64,000 nt of DNA from Demequina gelatinilytica (GCF_000971115.1 NZ_BBLV01000012.1:1-64000); one strand, 5' to 3'; numbered from the stretch's first letter, positions 1 through 9,121 are shown. Made by a program: numbers and translations. The notes: generated by a model from the letters alone, not told the origin.

Positions 1-671
1 CGCGAGGGCGCGTCGGCGTTTCCTGTCATGCTGCGGTAGAACTCGTCTCCGGATAGCGCGGGGGTGCCCAGGTCTGTCGGACCATCCCGCCGCGTCCGCA
101 GGCCGTCGAGCAGCAGGCCGGCGTAGCGCCGCCATTGACCGGGTGCGACGTCGCGGCTTCGTTCCGATGCGGCGCCGAGCATGAGCTGGATGATCGGGAA
201 GTCGATGGGCTCGAGGTCGTCGCGCAGCTGTCCGGAGCGCTGTGCGCGCGCGATGAGCGCGTCCACCCTCGGGGTGAGGAGCGTCTGTGCCATCTCCAAG
301 GCGGCGCCGGTGCCGTGTCCTCCGACCATCAGGATCTCTCGCAGCCCACGGTCTTCGGCGAGCGCCGCGGTGGCCTCCAGGAAGAAGCGCTCGAAGGCCG
401 CCCAGGGGTCGTCCTCGGTGAGCGCGTTCTTGGCTATCTCGGCGACTTGCCGGACGCCTTCGTCGAGGACCGCCTCGATGAGCTCCTCGCGGTTCGCGAA
501 TCGTCGGTAGACGGTGCCGACGCCTACGCCGGCGTGGCGGGCGACGTCGTCGATTGCCACGTCGAGGCCGCGCGCTGCGAACACCTCTCGGGCCGCGCGG
601 AGGAGGCGCTGGCGGTTGCGTTCGGCGTCGGCGCGAAGGGGGCGCTGCTGCGGCGAGGCCGAGGTGCTCAT
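1..671 (-). CDS. TetR/AcrR family transcriptional regulator (3' end cut by window edge)
   Basis: The reverse strand is open from an ATG at 669-671 to the window edge, giving 223 codons without a stop. The N-terminal third is a typical TetR helix-turn-helix: a basic first helix, then an IDDVARHAGVGVGTVYRRF recognition segment, as in family members that bind palindromic operators as dimers. The C-terminal part is a helical ligand-binding domain whose ligand cannot be read from sequence. An ATG slightly upstream (677-679) runs into a stop, which fixes the start. The gene is divergent from the oxidoreductase at 880, and a perfect inverted repeat lies between them. That is the usual layout for a TetR protein controlling itself and its neighbour. 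Confidence 0.9.
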   Translation of the reverse strand, partial: MSTSASPQQRPLRADAERNRQRLLRAAREVFAARGLDVAIDDVARHAGVGVGTVYRRFANREELIEAVLDEGVRQVAEIAKNALTEDDPWAAFERFFLEATAALAEDRGLREILMVGGHGTGAALEMAQTLLTPRVDALIARAQRSGQLRDDLEPIDFPIIQLMLGAASERSRDVAPGQWRRYAGLLLDGLRTRRDGPTDLGTPALSGDEFYRSMTGNADAPS

Positions 672-732
672 GGGCTCATCCTAGAGCGGTAAGCGGATGC
701 ATGTGCTCCGTTTTGGTGCTAAGGTCCCAACC

Positions 733-755
733 AAGCGGAGGGTGATCCTCCGCTT
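733..755. promoter_or_regulatory. Perfect 9-bp inverted repeat, putative TetR operator
   Basis: AAGCGGAGG and its exact complement CCTCCGCTT flank a 5-nt centre in the region between the TetR gene and the divergent oxidoreductase. Size and location fit a TetR operator. No U-rich tail follows on either strand, so a terminator is less likely. The link to this regulator is inferred from position. Confidence 0.5.
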
Positions 756-879
756 CTAGGGCGTCGATGCCGGCCGCGCAGGCGCCACGATGGGCCGACG
801 CTGCCAGCCCCGACGCCGTTGACTGCCCGTCATGCGCACCAGGTGCGCACGTGGCGCGCACCGAACGGAGAGGTACGAC

Positions 880-1779
880 ATGAAGGCGCTGCGCATCCAT
901 GCCTACGGAGGACCCGAGGTCCTTGAGGTGGACGAGGTTCCGATGCCTCGACCGGCCCCAGGGGAGGCGCTCGTCAAGGTGGCGGCGACGTCCTTCAACC
1001 CTGCCGATGTGGCGATTCGCGCGGGTGCCTTCGCCGCCGTGCTCCCGTTGACCTTCCCTCACACGATGGGCATGGACCTCGCCGGGACGGTCGTCGGAGA
1101 TGCCGGACCGGAGTTCGCGCAGGGGGATGCTGTCGTGGCATTCCTCCCGCCGAGCATGGCGGGCGCCGCAGCCGAGTACGTCTCCGTGCCGGTCGGGCTG
1201 CTCGCCCACGCGCCGACCACGATCCCGTTGATCGAGGCAGCGGCGTTGCCGTCCACCGGGACCACCGCGTGGCAGGCGCTGTTCGAGCACGGTGAGCTCG
1301 CCGGTGGTCAGCGCGTGCTCGTCAACGGTGCGGGCAGCGTGGTCGGTGGCCTCGCGGTCCAGCTCGCGGTTGCCGCCGGTGCGGAGGTTGACGCGATCGC
1401 GGGGCCGATGAGCGTGGAGCGCGTGCGCGGCTACGGCGCAGCGAGGATCCTTGACTACACCGAGATGGCGGTCAGCGACATCGAGCCGGGTTCCTACGAC
1501 CTCGCCGTCAATTTCGCGCCCACCCCGGTCGCGGAGCTCGCGCCGCTGGTGCGGACCCGCGGTCGTCTGGTGTCGGCGACCACCGACATCGACGCGGCCG
1601 ACGAGCGGATCGCCGCGATCAGGATGGCCGCGCACCCCTCGCGCGCGGTCCTCGAGAAGCTTGTCGCGTCAGTCGACGCCGGCCGACTCCGCCTCCACGT
1701 GACAGGCGTGCGTCCCCTCGAGGATGCACCCCTCGTGCATGTCGACCGCGACCGAGGGAAGACCCTCCTGCGCCCGTGA
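880..1779 (+). CDS. NADP-dependent quinone oxidoreductase-like protein (zinc-free MDR family)
   Basis: A 299-aa medium-chain dehydrogenase/reductase. The start KALRIHAYGGPEVLEVDEV is typical of quinone oxidoreductase/crotonase-type members. The cysteine zinc ligands of true alcohol dehydrogenases are absent. A glycine-rich nucleotide-binding turn (VNGAGSVVGGLAVQLA) lies near residue 150. Such enzymes reduce quinones or enones with NADPH in the cytosol; the substrate here is unknown. ATG 880 was chosen because GGAGAGG lies 6 nt upstream; an earlier in-frame ATG at 832 has no such site. It is probably regulated by the divergent TetR protein through the repeat at 733-755. Confidence 0.85.
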   Translation: MKALRIHAYGGPEVLEVDEVPMPRPAPGEALVKVAATSFNPADVAIRAGAFAAVLPLTFPHTMGMDLAGTVVGDAGPEFAQGDAVVAFLPPSMAGAAAEYVSVPVGLLAHAPTTIPLIEAAALPSTGTTAWQALFEHGELAGGQRVLVNGAGSVVGGLAVQLAVAAGAEVDAIAGPMSVERVRGYGAARILDYTEMAVSDIEPGSYDLAVNFAPTPVAELAPLVRTRGRLVSATTDIDAADERIAAIRMAAHPSRAVLEKLVASVDAGRLRLHVTGVRPLEDAPLVHVDRDRGKTLLRP

Positions 1780-1831
1780 CCCGTTGCTGCCGGGCGTGCC
1801 CCGCCTGGCGGCTCTCCGACCGCTCCCTGTT

Positions 1832-1855
1832 TTTCAGTCCCCTACATTTCTGAAA
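1832..1855 (+). promoter_or_regulatory. Putative promoter with flanking inverted repeat before the MMPL gene
   Basis: TTTCAG and CTGAAA form an inverted repeat with a 12-nt centre that contains a possible -10 box, TACATT (1843-1848). The right arm runs into the ribosome binding site AAAGGA (1853-1858) of the exporter gene. An operator overlying the promoter is plausible. No good -35 box was found. Confidence 0.3.
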
Positions 1856-1864
1856 GGACCTCCA

Positions 1865-4333
1865 GTGGCTGCACTTCTCTACCGGCTCGGCATCTCGTCG
1901 GCCCGGCATCCATGGCGCGTGATCGGTGCGTGGCTCAGCGCGCTCGCACTCGCCGTCGGCGCCTTCGTGCTGTTCGGCGGCACGCTCTCCACCGCCATCA
2001 GCATCCCCGGCACACCGACCGAGGAGATCGGCGCGCAGATCGCCGAGGGCTTCCCCGACGCGGGTGCAGGCGCCAGCACCGTCCTCTTCCAAACCGTCGA
2101 CGGCGAGCCGTTCACGGAGGCGCAGCAGGCCGAGGTCGGCGCGACGCTCGCTGCCTTGGCGGACGTCGATGGCGTCACAGGCGCCGTGGATCCCTTCGCG
2201 ACCGCGAACGAGATCGAGACGCAGCATGCGGACGTCACCCGGGGCCTTGATGAGATCGCGGCGGCCCGCGCCGACGTCCAGGCGGGGCTCGAGCAGATCG
2301 CGACCCAGCGCGAGAGCCTCACGGAGGCGGGAACCCTCGACGTCGCCGTCGACGCCCTCGACGCGCAGCAGGAAGAGCTTGAAAGCGCGCTGGCCGAGCT
2401 TGACGCTCAGGAGGCTTCGCTCGGCAACGCGGTCGCGCTCATGTCCCTCGCGGACGGTGCCCAGCAGATCTCGGACGACGGTGCGACGGCGATGGCCGCA
2501 GTCCAGTTCAACGAGGCGGCGACGACGATCTCGGAGGAGCTCAAGGACGCCGTCAAGGACAGCCTCGCGGACCACCCGATCGACGGCGTCGACGGTATTC
2601 CTGCGGGTGAGATCTCCGGCGAGATGCCCAGCATCGTCGGGCCGGGGGAGATCGGCGGCCTGCTGGTCGCGGCGATCGTCCTGGTCGTCATGCTCGGGAC
2701 GATCACCGCGGCCGGCCTCCCGCTCATCGTCGCGCTGCTCGGCGTCGCTGTCGGGCTCATGGTCTCGCTCAGCCTTTCGAGCGTCCTCGACATGATGACG
2801 CTGACGCCGATCCTCGGGCTGATGCTTGGCGTCGCGGTCGGCATCGACTACGCGCTCTTCATCATCAACCGTCACCGCAAGCAGCTCCGCGGCGGCATGG
2901 AGGTCCAAGAATCGATCGGCCTGGCCAACGGCACGTCGGGCAACGCCGTGCTCTTCGCCGGAGCCACCGTGGTGACCGCGCTGCTGGCGCTCAACCTCGT
3001 GGGCATCTCCTTCCTTGGCGCGATGGGCACCGTGGGGGCGATCTGCGTCGCGGTCGCCATCGCGATGGCGCTCACGCTCACCCCGGCCCTCATGGGGCTC
3101 GCAGGATCGCGTCTCACCCCCAAGGCGAAGGAGCGCGGCCCGGCCCGCGCGGCGCGAAAGCGCGACCGGGGCGCGACCCCCAAGCAGATGACCACGCGTC
3201 GCGCCGTCCTCACGATCGTCGGCGCCGTCGCGCTGCTCATCGTGATCGCCATCCCCGCGCTCGACATGCGCATGGGGCTCAACACGAGCGCCGGGGAGCC
3301 GGCGGAGTCCGACGGCTATCGCGCCTACACGCTCACCCGGGACGAGTTCGGGGCCGGCTTCAACAGCCCGCTCGTCACGGTCGCGGACATGGGGGAGGTT
3401 GTCACGGACGATGCGCTGCTGGCGGAGCAGGTGCGCGTCGGTACCGCGTTGAAGTCGCTCGACGACGTCCGCGCGGTGGTGCCGATGGGCGCCTCTGAGG
3501 ATGGCACCCTCCTCGCGTTCCAGCTCATCCCGACCGAGGGGCCCACCGAGGTATCGACCGAGGACCTGGTGGTCGAGATCCGCGACCTGGAGCTTGCCGG
3601 GCTCGACTCCTTCGGCGTCGCAGGCAATGCCTCGGGCAACATCGACATCAGCGAGAAGGTCGCCGATGCGCTCCCGATCTACCTCGCCGTGGTCGTGGGA
3701 TTCTCGCTGCTGATCCTGCTGGTCGTGTTCCGCTCGGTGCTCGTCCCGCTCACCGCGACGCTCGGCTTCGTCCTGTCGCTCGTTGCGATGTTCGGCGGCC
3801 TGACCGCGGTGTTCCAGTGGGGGTGGCTCTCGGGGGTGTTCGGCATCAACGAGCCCGGGCCCGTGCTGACGTTCATCCCGATCGTCGCGATCGGCGTGCT
3901 GTTCGGGCTCGCGATGGACTACCAGTTGTTCCTGGTGTCCGGCATGCGTGAGGCGCACGTACACGGAGCGCCCGCGCGCGAGGCTGTGGTCACCGGCCTC
4001 CGCGCGGGCCGGAGCGTGGTGGTCGCGGCCGCCCTCATCATGGTGTCGGTCTTCTCCGGGTTCATCTTCGCGGAGTCGGCTCTGGTGAAGTCCGTGGGGT
4101 TCGCGCTCGCGTTCGGCGTGCTCCTCGATGCGTTCGTCGTGCGGCTCCTGCTCATCCCGGCTGTCATGCACCTGCTCGGATCGGCTGCGTGGTGGCTTCC
4201 TGCGTGGCTCGATCGCATCCTCCCGGATGTGGATGTCGAGGGCGCGGCGCTCGAACGCTCGCACCCCCTCCCGCAGGCGGATGACGCGACGGACGAGGGC
4301 GACCTGGTCGCGGCGGGGTCGCCGAAGGTCTGA
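1865..4333 (+). CDS. MMPL/RND family transporter
   Basis: An 822-aa integral membrane protein of the MMPL (RND superfamily) class. A transmembrane helix near residue 20 is followed by a large external domain with Gln/Glu-rich coiled coil (about 95-190). A bundle of membrane helices follows with GVAVGIDYALFIINRHRKQ, the DY-type proton-relay motif. A second external domain and second bundle contain VLFGLAMDYQLFLVSG. Family members use the proton gradient to export lipids or drugs. The GTG start at 1865 follows AAAGGA; the open frame extends upstream only through unlikely sequence. No partner gene identifies the substrate. A hairpin terminator follows at 4347. Confidence 0.9.
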   Translation: MAALLYRLGISSARHPWRVIGAWLSALALAVGAFVLFGGTLSTAISIPGTPTEEIGAQIAEGFPDAGAGASTVLFQTVDGEPFTEAQQAEVGATLAALADVDGVTGAVDPFATANEIETQHADVTRGLDEIAAARADVQAGLEQIATQRESLTEAGTLDVAVDALDAQQEELESALAELDAQEASLGNAVALMSLADGAQQISDDGATAMAAVQFNEAATTISEELKDAVKDSLADHPIDGVDGIPAGEISGEMPSIVGPGEIGGLLVAAIVLVVMLGTITAAGLPLIVALLGVAVGLMVSLSLSSVLDMMTLTPILGLMLGVAVGIDYALFIINRHRKQLRGGMEVQESIGLANGTSGNAVLFAGATVVTALLALNLVGISFLGAMGTVGAICVAVAIAMALTLTPALMGLAGSRLTPKAKERGPARAARKRDRGATPKQMTTRRAVLTIVGAVALLIVIAIPALDMRMGLNTSAGEPAESDGYRAYTLTRDEFGAGFNSPLVTVADMGEVVTDDALLAEQVRVGTALKSLDDVRAVVPMGASEDGTLLAFQLIPTEGPTEVSTEDLVVEIRDLELAGLDSFGVAGNASGNIDISEKVADALPIYLAVVVGFSLLILLVVFRSVLVPLTATLGFVLSLVAMFGGLTAVFQWGWLSGVFGINEPGPVLTFIPIVAIGVLFGLAMDYQLFLVSGMREAHVHGAPAREAVVTGLRAGRSVVVAAALIMVSVFSGFIFAESALVKSVGFALAFGVLLDAFVVRLLLIPAVMHLLGSAAWWLPAWLDRILPDVDVEGAALERSHPLPQADDATDEGDLVAAGSPKV

Positions 4334-4346
4334 CGCACGGCCTCCT

Positions 4347-4386
4347 GGCCGCTCCGGGGCGCGTGGTCGCGCGCCCTGGAGCGGCC
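4347..4386 (+). terminator. Hairpin terminator after the MMPL gene
   Basis: A 17-bp G+C stem (one G-U pair), with arms 4347-4363 and 4370-4386 and a 6-nt loop, 14 nt after the stop codon. There is no T tract, as is common for actinobacterial terminators. Confidence 0.75.
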
Positions 4387-4528
4387 CAGTGCTGTCCGGC
4401 CGCGTGTGTGGCGTGCCTCGGGCAGAACGATGCGTGAAACCCGGCACCCCTGTCGGTTTCTGTTAGGCTCACTTCTCATGCCGGCCATGCAGGTCGGAGT
4501 ATCGCGATGCACGAGAGGACGAGTCTCG

Positions 4529-5521
4529 ATGGAGAGCCTCACCAAGAACCGCCAGTCCACCGACACCCTCCGGGTGCTGATCGAGCGCGGGTTCGGACAC
4601 GATGAGGTGCCCGACGGCGAGGGCTTCGCCGAGGAGATCACCGAAGGCTGGTTCAACGTCGCCTACCGCATCCGGCTTCGGTCGGGTCGGCGGGTGGTGC
4701 TCAAGGTTGCCCCGCCGGCCGACGTTCCCGTGCTGACGCGCGAGGTCGGCATGATGCGTAACGAGCTCGAGGCGATGCGTCTGGTGGCCGAGCAGACGTC
4801 CGTCCCGGTGCCGCGGATCGAGCACGTCGACCTCTCGCACGAGGTCGTGGATGCGGACCTGTTCTTCATGGAGCACATCGATGCGGACAACTTCGGATTC
4901 GCGGCCGCCGAGGGCCGCCTCGCGCCTGACGTGATCGCAGCGGGCAACCGCGAGCTCGGCGCGCTCAACCGCGAGATCAACCAGGTCATGGGCGACCACT
5001 TCGGCCCGCTGCTCGGGCCCGGCTTCCGCACCTGGCGGGAGGCATTCAGTGCCGCTATCGAGGACACGTTGCGTGACGGCGCCGCCGTGGAGATCGACCT
5101 CGGATGGGAGCCGGACGAGATCCGCGAGGTGCTCGCGGAGCATGCCGGCGCGCTCGACGAGGTCACCGAACCGAGGCTCATCGAGGTCGATCTGTGGGCG
5201 AAGAACTCCATGATCAGCGACGGGCGCATTGTCGCGATCCTCGATCACGAGCGCGCGCTGTACGGCGATCCGCTCATGGAGGCCGGCCTCACCGGGCTCG
5301 ATCTCGCCGGGTTCGACGACCCGGCGGACTTCATGGAGGGCTTCGGGTTGCGCGTGCTCAGCGAGACTCAGCGCATGCGACGCCGCCTCTACTCGCTGTA
5401 CCTCGCGCTCATCATGGTGGTCGAGACGCGCTACCGCGGCCACACCGACACGGTCGTCTACGACTTCGGCAGGACGGAGCTCGACCGCGTTTTGGCAGCG
5501 CTCGGTCGCACGCGCGGCTGA
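4529..5521 (+). CDS. Aminoglycoside/choline phosphotransferase-fold protein with altered catalytic loop
   Basis: A 330-aa protein with the kinase-like APH fold. A conserved Lys (VVLKVA, residue 59) should contact ATP. The catalytic loop reads EVDLWAKN (Asp221, Asn226) and is followed by the metal-binding Asp239 in ILDHERALYGDPLMEAG. In the family the loop normally begins HGD; here His and Gly are replaced by Glu-Val while Asp and Asn are kept. The family phosphorylates small hydroxylated compounds, including aminoglycosides and macrolides; the substrate here is unknown. ATG 4529 follows GAGAGGACGAG. The stop lies 1 nt before the MATE gene, so phosphotransferase, exporter and regulator form one operon. 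Confidence 0.8.
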   Translation: MESLTKNRQSTDTLRVLIERGFGHDEVPDGEGFAEEITEGWFNVAYRIRLRSGRRVVLKVAPPADVPVLTREVGMMRNELEAMRLVAEQTSVPVPRIEHVDLSHEVVDADLFFMEHIDADNFGFAAAEGRLAPDVIAAGNRELGALNREINQVMGDHFGPLLGPGFRTWREAFSAAIEDTLRDGAAVEIDLGWEPDEIREVLAEHAGALDEVTEPRLIEVDLWAKNSMISDGRIVAILDHERALYGDPLMEAGLTGLDLAGFDDPADFMEGFGLRVLSETQRMRRRLYSLYLALIMVVETRYRGHTDTVVYDFGRTELDRVLAALGRTRG

Positions 5522-5522
5522 C

Positions 5523-6869
5523 GTGACGCGCTCACCCGCGCGCGCCGATGAGCTCGGGGCGCGTCCTCTGGGACCTCTCCTGTGGGAGTCGTGCCTGCAC
5601 ACGACCATGTCCGTGGGTGTGTACGGCGTCTACGCGCTGACCAACACCTGGTTCGTGGCTCGGATGGTCGGTGAGACAGCGCTCGCGGCGGTCGCGCTGG
5701 CGACGCCGCTCCTGCTGCTCGTCGGCGCGGTCTCGACGACGGTCGGCGTCGGGGCGGCGTCGCTGGTCGCGCGGGCGCTCGGGGCGGGTCGGAGGAGCGA
5801 CGCTGCGCGCGCCACGGGCAACGCGATCGTCCTCTTCTGGTCGGCAGCCGGAGCGACGACCGTGCTCGGGTTGACCTTCCTGGATCCGCTGCTGCGCCTG
5901 TTGGGCGCGACGGCGGAGACGATGCCGTACGCGCGGCCCTATGCCGCGGTGATCCTTGCAGGCGCTCTGGTGTCCACCGGCTTCTCGGCGATCGTGCGCG
6001 CCGAGGGACGGATCGGATTCTCCACGCTCCTCTGGGTGATCCCCGTGGCGTTGCAGATCGCGCTCGACCCGCTGCTCATCATGGGGCTCGACATGGGCGT
6101 CGCAGGCGCGGCGCTCGGCACCGTGGGCGGGCAGGCGGTGTCCGCGCTGATGTCCCTGTGGTTCTTCTTCGCGCAGCCGAACCGCCCGTATCGGATCACG
6201 CTCGCGCATCTCCGCCCCCGCCTGCGCACGCTCGGCACCATGATCGCGATCGGTGCGCCCTCGTTCCTCGCCGGCATCGGAGCGACCATCGTCGCGGCGG
6301 TGGTGAACGCATCCCTCGCCACCGCGGGCGCGGCCGCGCTCGCCGCGTTCGCTGTCTGCGCGCGGGTCCAGACCTTCGTCACGATGCCCCAGACCGGCAT
6401 CACCCAGGGGGCGCAGCCCGTGGTCAGCTACTCGAGCGGCGCCGGCCTCGCCGACCGGGTCGGCGCCGCGACGCGCATCGTCATGCGCTCGACCGTCGTC
6501 TACGGCGCGGTGGCGTGCGCGGTCGTGCTCCTCGCCGCTGAACCCCTGGTAGCAGTCTTCCTCGGCCCGGGCCCGGCGCATGGCGATGCGGCGACGGCGC
6601 TCCGCATCGTCGCCCTGGGATTCGTCTTCTCCGGCGTGGCCCCGCTGGTGTCGGGGCTCTTCCAGGCCACGGGGTCGCCCAAGGCCTCCTATGCCGTTTC
6701 TGTGGGCTCGGTGCTCCTCATCCGGCTTCCGCTCGTCGCGACGTTCGCAACCTTCGGCCCGAACGGGATCTGGGTCGCTCTCGCGTTGGGCGAGCTGGTG
6801 TCAGCCATCGCGGCCCTGGGCGTGATGCGGCGAGTTCGGCATGCCTCGCGTGCCATGGTGGTGGCATGA
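5523..6869 (+). CDS. MATE family multidrug efflux transporter
   Basis: A 448-aa protein with about twelve hydrophobic helices. The N-terminal segment (PLLWESCLHTTMSVGVYGVY, then NTWFVARM and AAVALATPL) and the internal repeat of two six-helix bundles are typical of MATE exporters, which expel drugs in exchange for Na+ or H+. The GTG at 5523 lies 1 nt after the preceding stop and gives the normal family length. The end overlaps the next gene by 4 nt (ATGA). Its place between a phosphotransferase and a TetR regulator suggests inducible export or inactivation of a toxic compound. Confidence 0.9.
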   Translation: MTRSPARADELGARPLGPLLWESCLHTTMSVGVYGVYALTNTWFVARMVGETALAAVALATPLLLLVGAVSTTVGVGAASLVARALGAGRRSDAARATGNAIVLFWSAAGATTVLGLTFLDPLLRLLGATAETMPYARPYAAVILAGALVSTGFSAIVRAEGRIGFSTLLWVIPVALQIALDPLLIMGLDMGVAGAALGTVGGQAVSALMSLWFFFAQPNRPYRITLAHLRPRLRTLGTMIAIGAPSFLAGIGATIVAAVVNASLATAGAAALAAFAVCARVQTFVTMPQTGITQGAQPVVSYSSGAGLADRVGAATRIVMRSTVVYGAVACAVVLLAAEPLVAVFLGPGPAHGDAATALRIVALGFVFSGVAPLVSGLFQATGSPKASYAVSVGSVLLIRLPLVATFATFGPNGIWVALALGELVSAIAALGVMRRVRHASRAMVVA

Positions 6870-7501
6870 CGGAGAACGACGCGCCGCATGCAGCGCGCGC
6901 CCGTGGCGGCTATGCGAAGGGCGACCGGCGTCGCGCCGAGATCCTCAACACGGCCTTCTTCGCATTCGCCGCGGGCGGATATCGATCGGCCTCCATGGTG
7001 CAGATCGCCGCGGCGTGCGGCGTCTCGCGCGCGGGACTCCAGCACCACTTCCCGACCAAGGAGGCGTTGCTCACGGCCGTCCTCGAGGAGCGTGACCGGA
7101 TCAACGGCGACCTGTTCTTCCAGGGGTCCGACCCGCGGCGCGACGGCATCGACTACCTGCGTCGCCTGCTCGACGTCGTCGCGCACAACGTCACCCAGCG
7201 CGAGATCGTCGCGCTGTTCGCCGTGCTCTCCGCCGAGGCGTCCGACCCCGAGCATCCCGCGCACGCCTATTTCGTCGCGCGCTACCGATGGCTGCGAACG
7301 GACATCGCCGATGCGCTCGCCGAGGCGGAGCGGAGCGGCCGGACTCGACCGGGGGCGCTGCAGCCGGGCCTCGCATCGGACCTCATCGCGCTCATCGACG
7401 GCCTTCAGGTCCAGTGGCTCCTCGAGCCCAGCTCCGTCGACATCGTCGAACGGCTCCGGAGCAGGCTCCAGGAGATCGTGACCGAGGATCTCTCCGTCTA
7501 G
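6866..7501 (+). CDS. TetR/AcrR family regulator, probable repressor of the MATE operon
   Basis: A 211-aa protein with an N-terminal TetR domain: KGDRRRAEILNTAFFAFA, then a helix-turn-helix around VQIAAACGVSRAGLQHHFPTKEALL (residues 45-70). The C-terminal ligand domain is of the TetR_C_6-like type. It is the last gene of the phosphotransferase-MATE-TetR operon and overlaps the MATE gene by 4 nt, so it is translationally coupled. Autogenous repression is likely by analogy with drug-efflux TetR proteins, but I could not identify a clear operator before 4529. Confidence 0.88.
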   Translation: MTENDAPHAARARGGYAKGDRRRAEILNTAFFAFAAGGYRSASMVQIAAACGVSRAGLQHHFPTKEALLTAVLEERDRINGDLFFQGSDPRRDGIDYLRRLLDVVAHNVTQREIVALFAVLSAEASDPEHPAHAYFVARYRWLRTDIADALAEAERSGRTRPGALQPGLASDLIALIDGLQVQWLLEPSSVDIVERLRSRLQEIVTEDLSV

Positions 7502-7813
7502 ACGCGTCGCACCTCCTGATCGACCGCACGCCGCGCGCCCGCTGCATCGCCGCACGCCCGCTGGATTGCCGCGTGAGACCTCGTTGAGCAGCAAGCCAAC
7601 ACCTGCGCCGGCGGCAGACGCGGCGCAGTTTCGGCTCTGGGGCGTCTGGTCCAAGTCGCATGGTGCGCTCATGGCAAGACGCCGTATGGGAGTGCAGACG
7701 CGGGGGTGGCTGCGTGCCGAGATCAGGGGGTGGCAACTGAAAGGTCAACGCGTTACTGTGGCATTGCAGATTGGCGACAACGAGGTCGCACCAACGATGC
7801 AAAGGCACAAGTG
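7502..7813 (+). other. Gene-free stretch with a weak putative promoter
   Basis: No credible gene was seen in these 312 bases; the short open frames lack ribosome binding sites and family features. A possible promoter is TGGCAA (7731-7736), 17 nt, TACTGT (7754-7759), which would serve the flavin reductase at 7814. A small inverted repeat, GCGAC-N6-GTCGC, lies just upstream of that gene. No terminator hairpin was found after the TetR gene. Confidence 0.3.
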
Positions 7814-8392
7814 ATGACTCAAATCGGAGAATCTCGAGCGTCGACCGTCCCGTCGACGTCGGCCATCGATCGGGTAGTGCTCGGAGGCGAGCCAGGCGTG
7901 AGCCCCGACGCGTTGAAGGCGCTGTTCCGCGACCATCCGTCCGGCGTTGCGGTGATCACCGCGGACGCGGGGCGCGGCCCAGTGGCGATGACAGCGTCGT
8001 CGCTGTTCTCCATCAGCGTCGCGCCGCCGTTGCTCGTCTTCTCGGCGTCGGAGATGTCGTCCAGCACTCCCACGCTCCTCGCCGCGGAGACCGTGGTGAT
8101 CCATCTGATCGACGCCGCGTGTCACGACATCGCCGTGCTCGGCGCCACGAGCGGTGTCGATCGCTTCGCCGACCCCGAGCAGTGGGCGGTGCTGCCCACG
8201 GGTGAGCCGTACTACGTCGCTCCCCGTCGACGCATCCGTGGGCGGGTGGTCAAGAAGGAGGACGCGGGCGCGGCGACGCTCTTCGTCGTGCATGTCATCG
8301 AGTCGTGGCAGGAAGGAGAGGGCGATGCCCCGCCTCTCGTGTATCACAACCGTGAGTGGCACGTCCTCGGCGACGTCTCGAGGCTCGCATGA
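7814..8392 (+). CDS. Flavin reductase-like domain protein (reductase of a two-component monooxygenase)
   Basis: A 192-aa protein of the HpaC/RutF flavin reductase family. After a short variable N-terminus the FMN-binding fold begins at LKALFRDHPSGVAVITA and continues with VAMTASSLFSISVAPPLLVFSAS, the usual flavin-contacting strands. Family members use NAD(P)H to reduce free FMN or FAD, which a separate oxygenase then uses. The acyl-CoA-dehydrogenase-like enzyme at 10765 is the probable partner. ATG 7814 is preferred over nearby GTG 7811 and over the long upstream extension, which looks like non-coding sequence. It overlaps the next gene by ATGA. Confidence 0.82.
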   Translation: MTQIGESRASTVPSTSAIDRVVLGGEPGVSPDALKALFRDHPSGVAVITADAGRGPVAMTASSLFSISVAPPLLVFSASEMSSSTPTLLAAETVVIHLIDAACHDIAVLGATSGVDRFADPEQWAVLPTGEPYYVAPRRRIRGRVVKKEDAGAATLFVVHVIESWQEGEGDAPPLVYHNREWHVLGDVSRLA

Positions 8393-9114
8393 GAGTCGAC
8401 GCGGGCGCCGCAGCCTCGGGGTCGCTCCCGGAGGCGGGTGCATCCATGGCAAACGACCCTGATGAGCACGCCGCGGCGCTGATCGAACGCATTCGCATGC
8501 AGGATCGGATCGACGACCCGACGGTCGGGTGGTGCGACGCTGGTGCATTCGAGGCGGAGTCCCTTGTCTGGCCCGAACGGACGTGGGCGGCGATCGAGCG
8601 CATCTCTGCGACCGAGTCCGCCGAGCGGGACGTCTGGGAGTACGCCTTCCGACGCGACGATGGCCAGCCTGGCGAGGTCCCGGTGGCGTTCGTCTGGGAC
8701 AAGACCGGCGCTGAACCCCGAGCGCGCGTCTACTACAACAAGGCACACTTCGGGCTCGCCGATCCCCGCCGCCCCGTGCTTGCGCGCACCGACTTCGAAT
8801 GGCCGGACGAGCTGGAGAGGTACTTCAGGGCCGTGACGCGCGGCGACCGTGCGCTGCTCGAGGCGGTCGTGCACCCGGACGCCGAGTTCCACTCGCCCTT
8901 GGGCATCGTCGGGCGTGACGTGTTCGTCGCCGCGTTCTCCGGCGGCAACGGAGGGGTGCCGCTCGAGTTCAACACGGTGACGCGAGCGGGCGACGAGTAT
9001 GCGGTCGAGTTCACCAGCTGGAGGCGCCCGCCGCACGCCGGCCTCGGTGTCTACTCGTTCCGCGAGGGCATGATCGTCGGCGCTCGCGTGTACGAAGGCC
9101 CCGTGTACCGGTGA
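8389..9114 (+). CDS. NTF2-like (SnoaL-type) protein of unknown function
   Basis: A 241-aa protein with a C-terminal NTF2/SnoaL-like cone fold (about 150-240: ELERYFRAVTRGDRALLEAVVHPDAEFHSPLG and following strands). The N-terminal half ends in a strand pair (RVYYNKAHF) and could be a second, diverged copy of the fold. Such domains act as small hydrolases or isomerases or as binding modules in aromatic and polyketide pathways. ATG 8389 overlaps the reductase stop. An alternative ATG at 8446 has GGAGG 11 nt upstream and would remove 19 residues of low complexity; I cannot decide between them. Its coupling to the reductase suggests a role in the same pathway. Confidence 0.7.
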   Translation: MRVDAGAAASGSLPEAGASMANDPDEHAAALIERIRMQDRIDDPTVGWCDAGAFEAESLVWPERTWAAIERISATESAERDVWEYAFRRDDGQPGEVPVAFVWDKTGAEPRARVYYNKAHFGLADPRRPVLARTDFEWPDELERYFRAVTRGDRALLEAVVHPDAEFHSPLGIVGRDVFVAAFSGGNGGVPLEFNTVTRAGDEYAVEFTSWRRPPHAGLGVYSFREGMIVGARVYEGPVYR

Positions 9115-9121
9115 CAGCAAC

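Noticed and set aside
1619..4447. Very long reverse-strand open frame (942 codons) opposite the MMPL gene
   Set aside because: Its product is Arg/His/Asp-rich low-complexity sequence typical of antisense frames in G+C-rich DNA; the plus strand encodes a clear MMPL transporter.
7566..7814. Short plus-strand frame (82 codons) before the flavin reductase
   Set aside because: No ribosome binding site or family features; composition looks non-coding.
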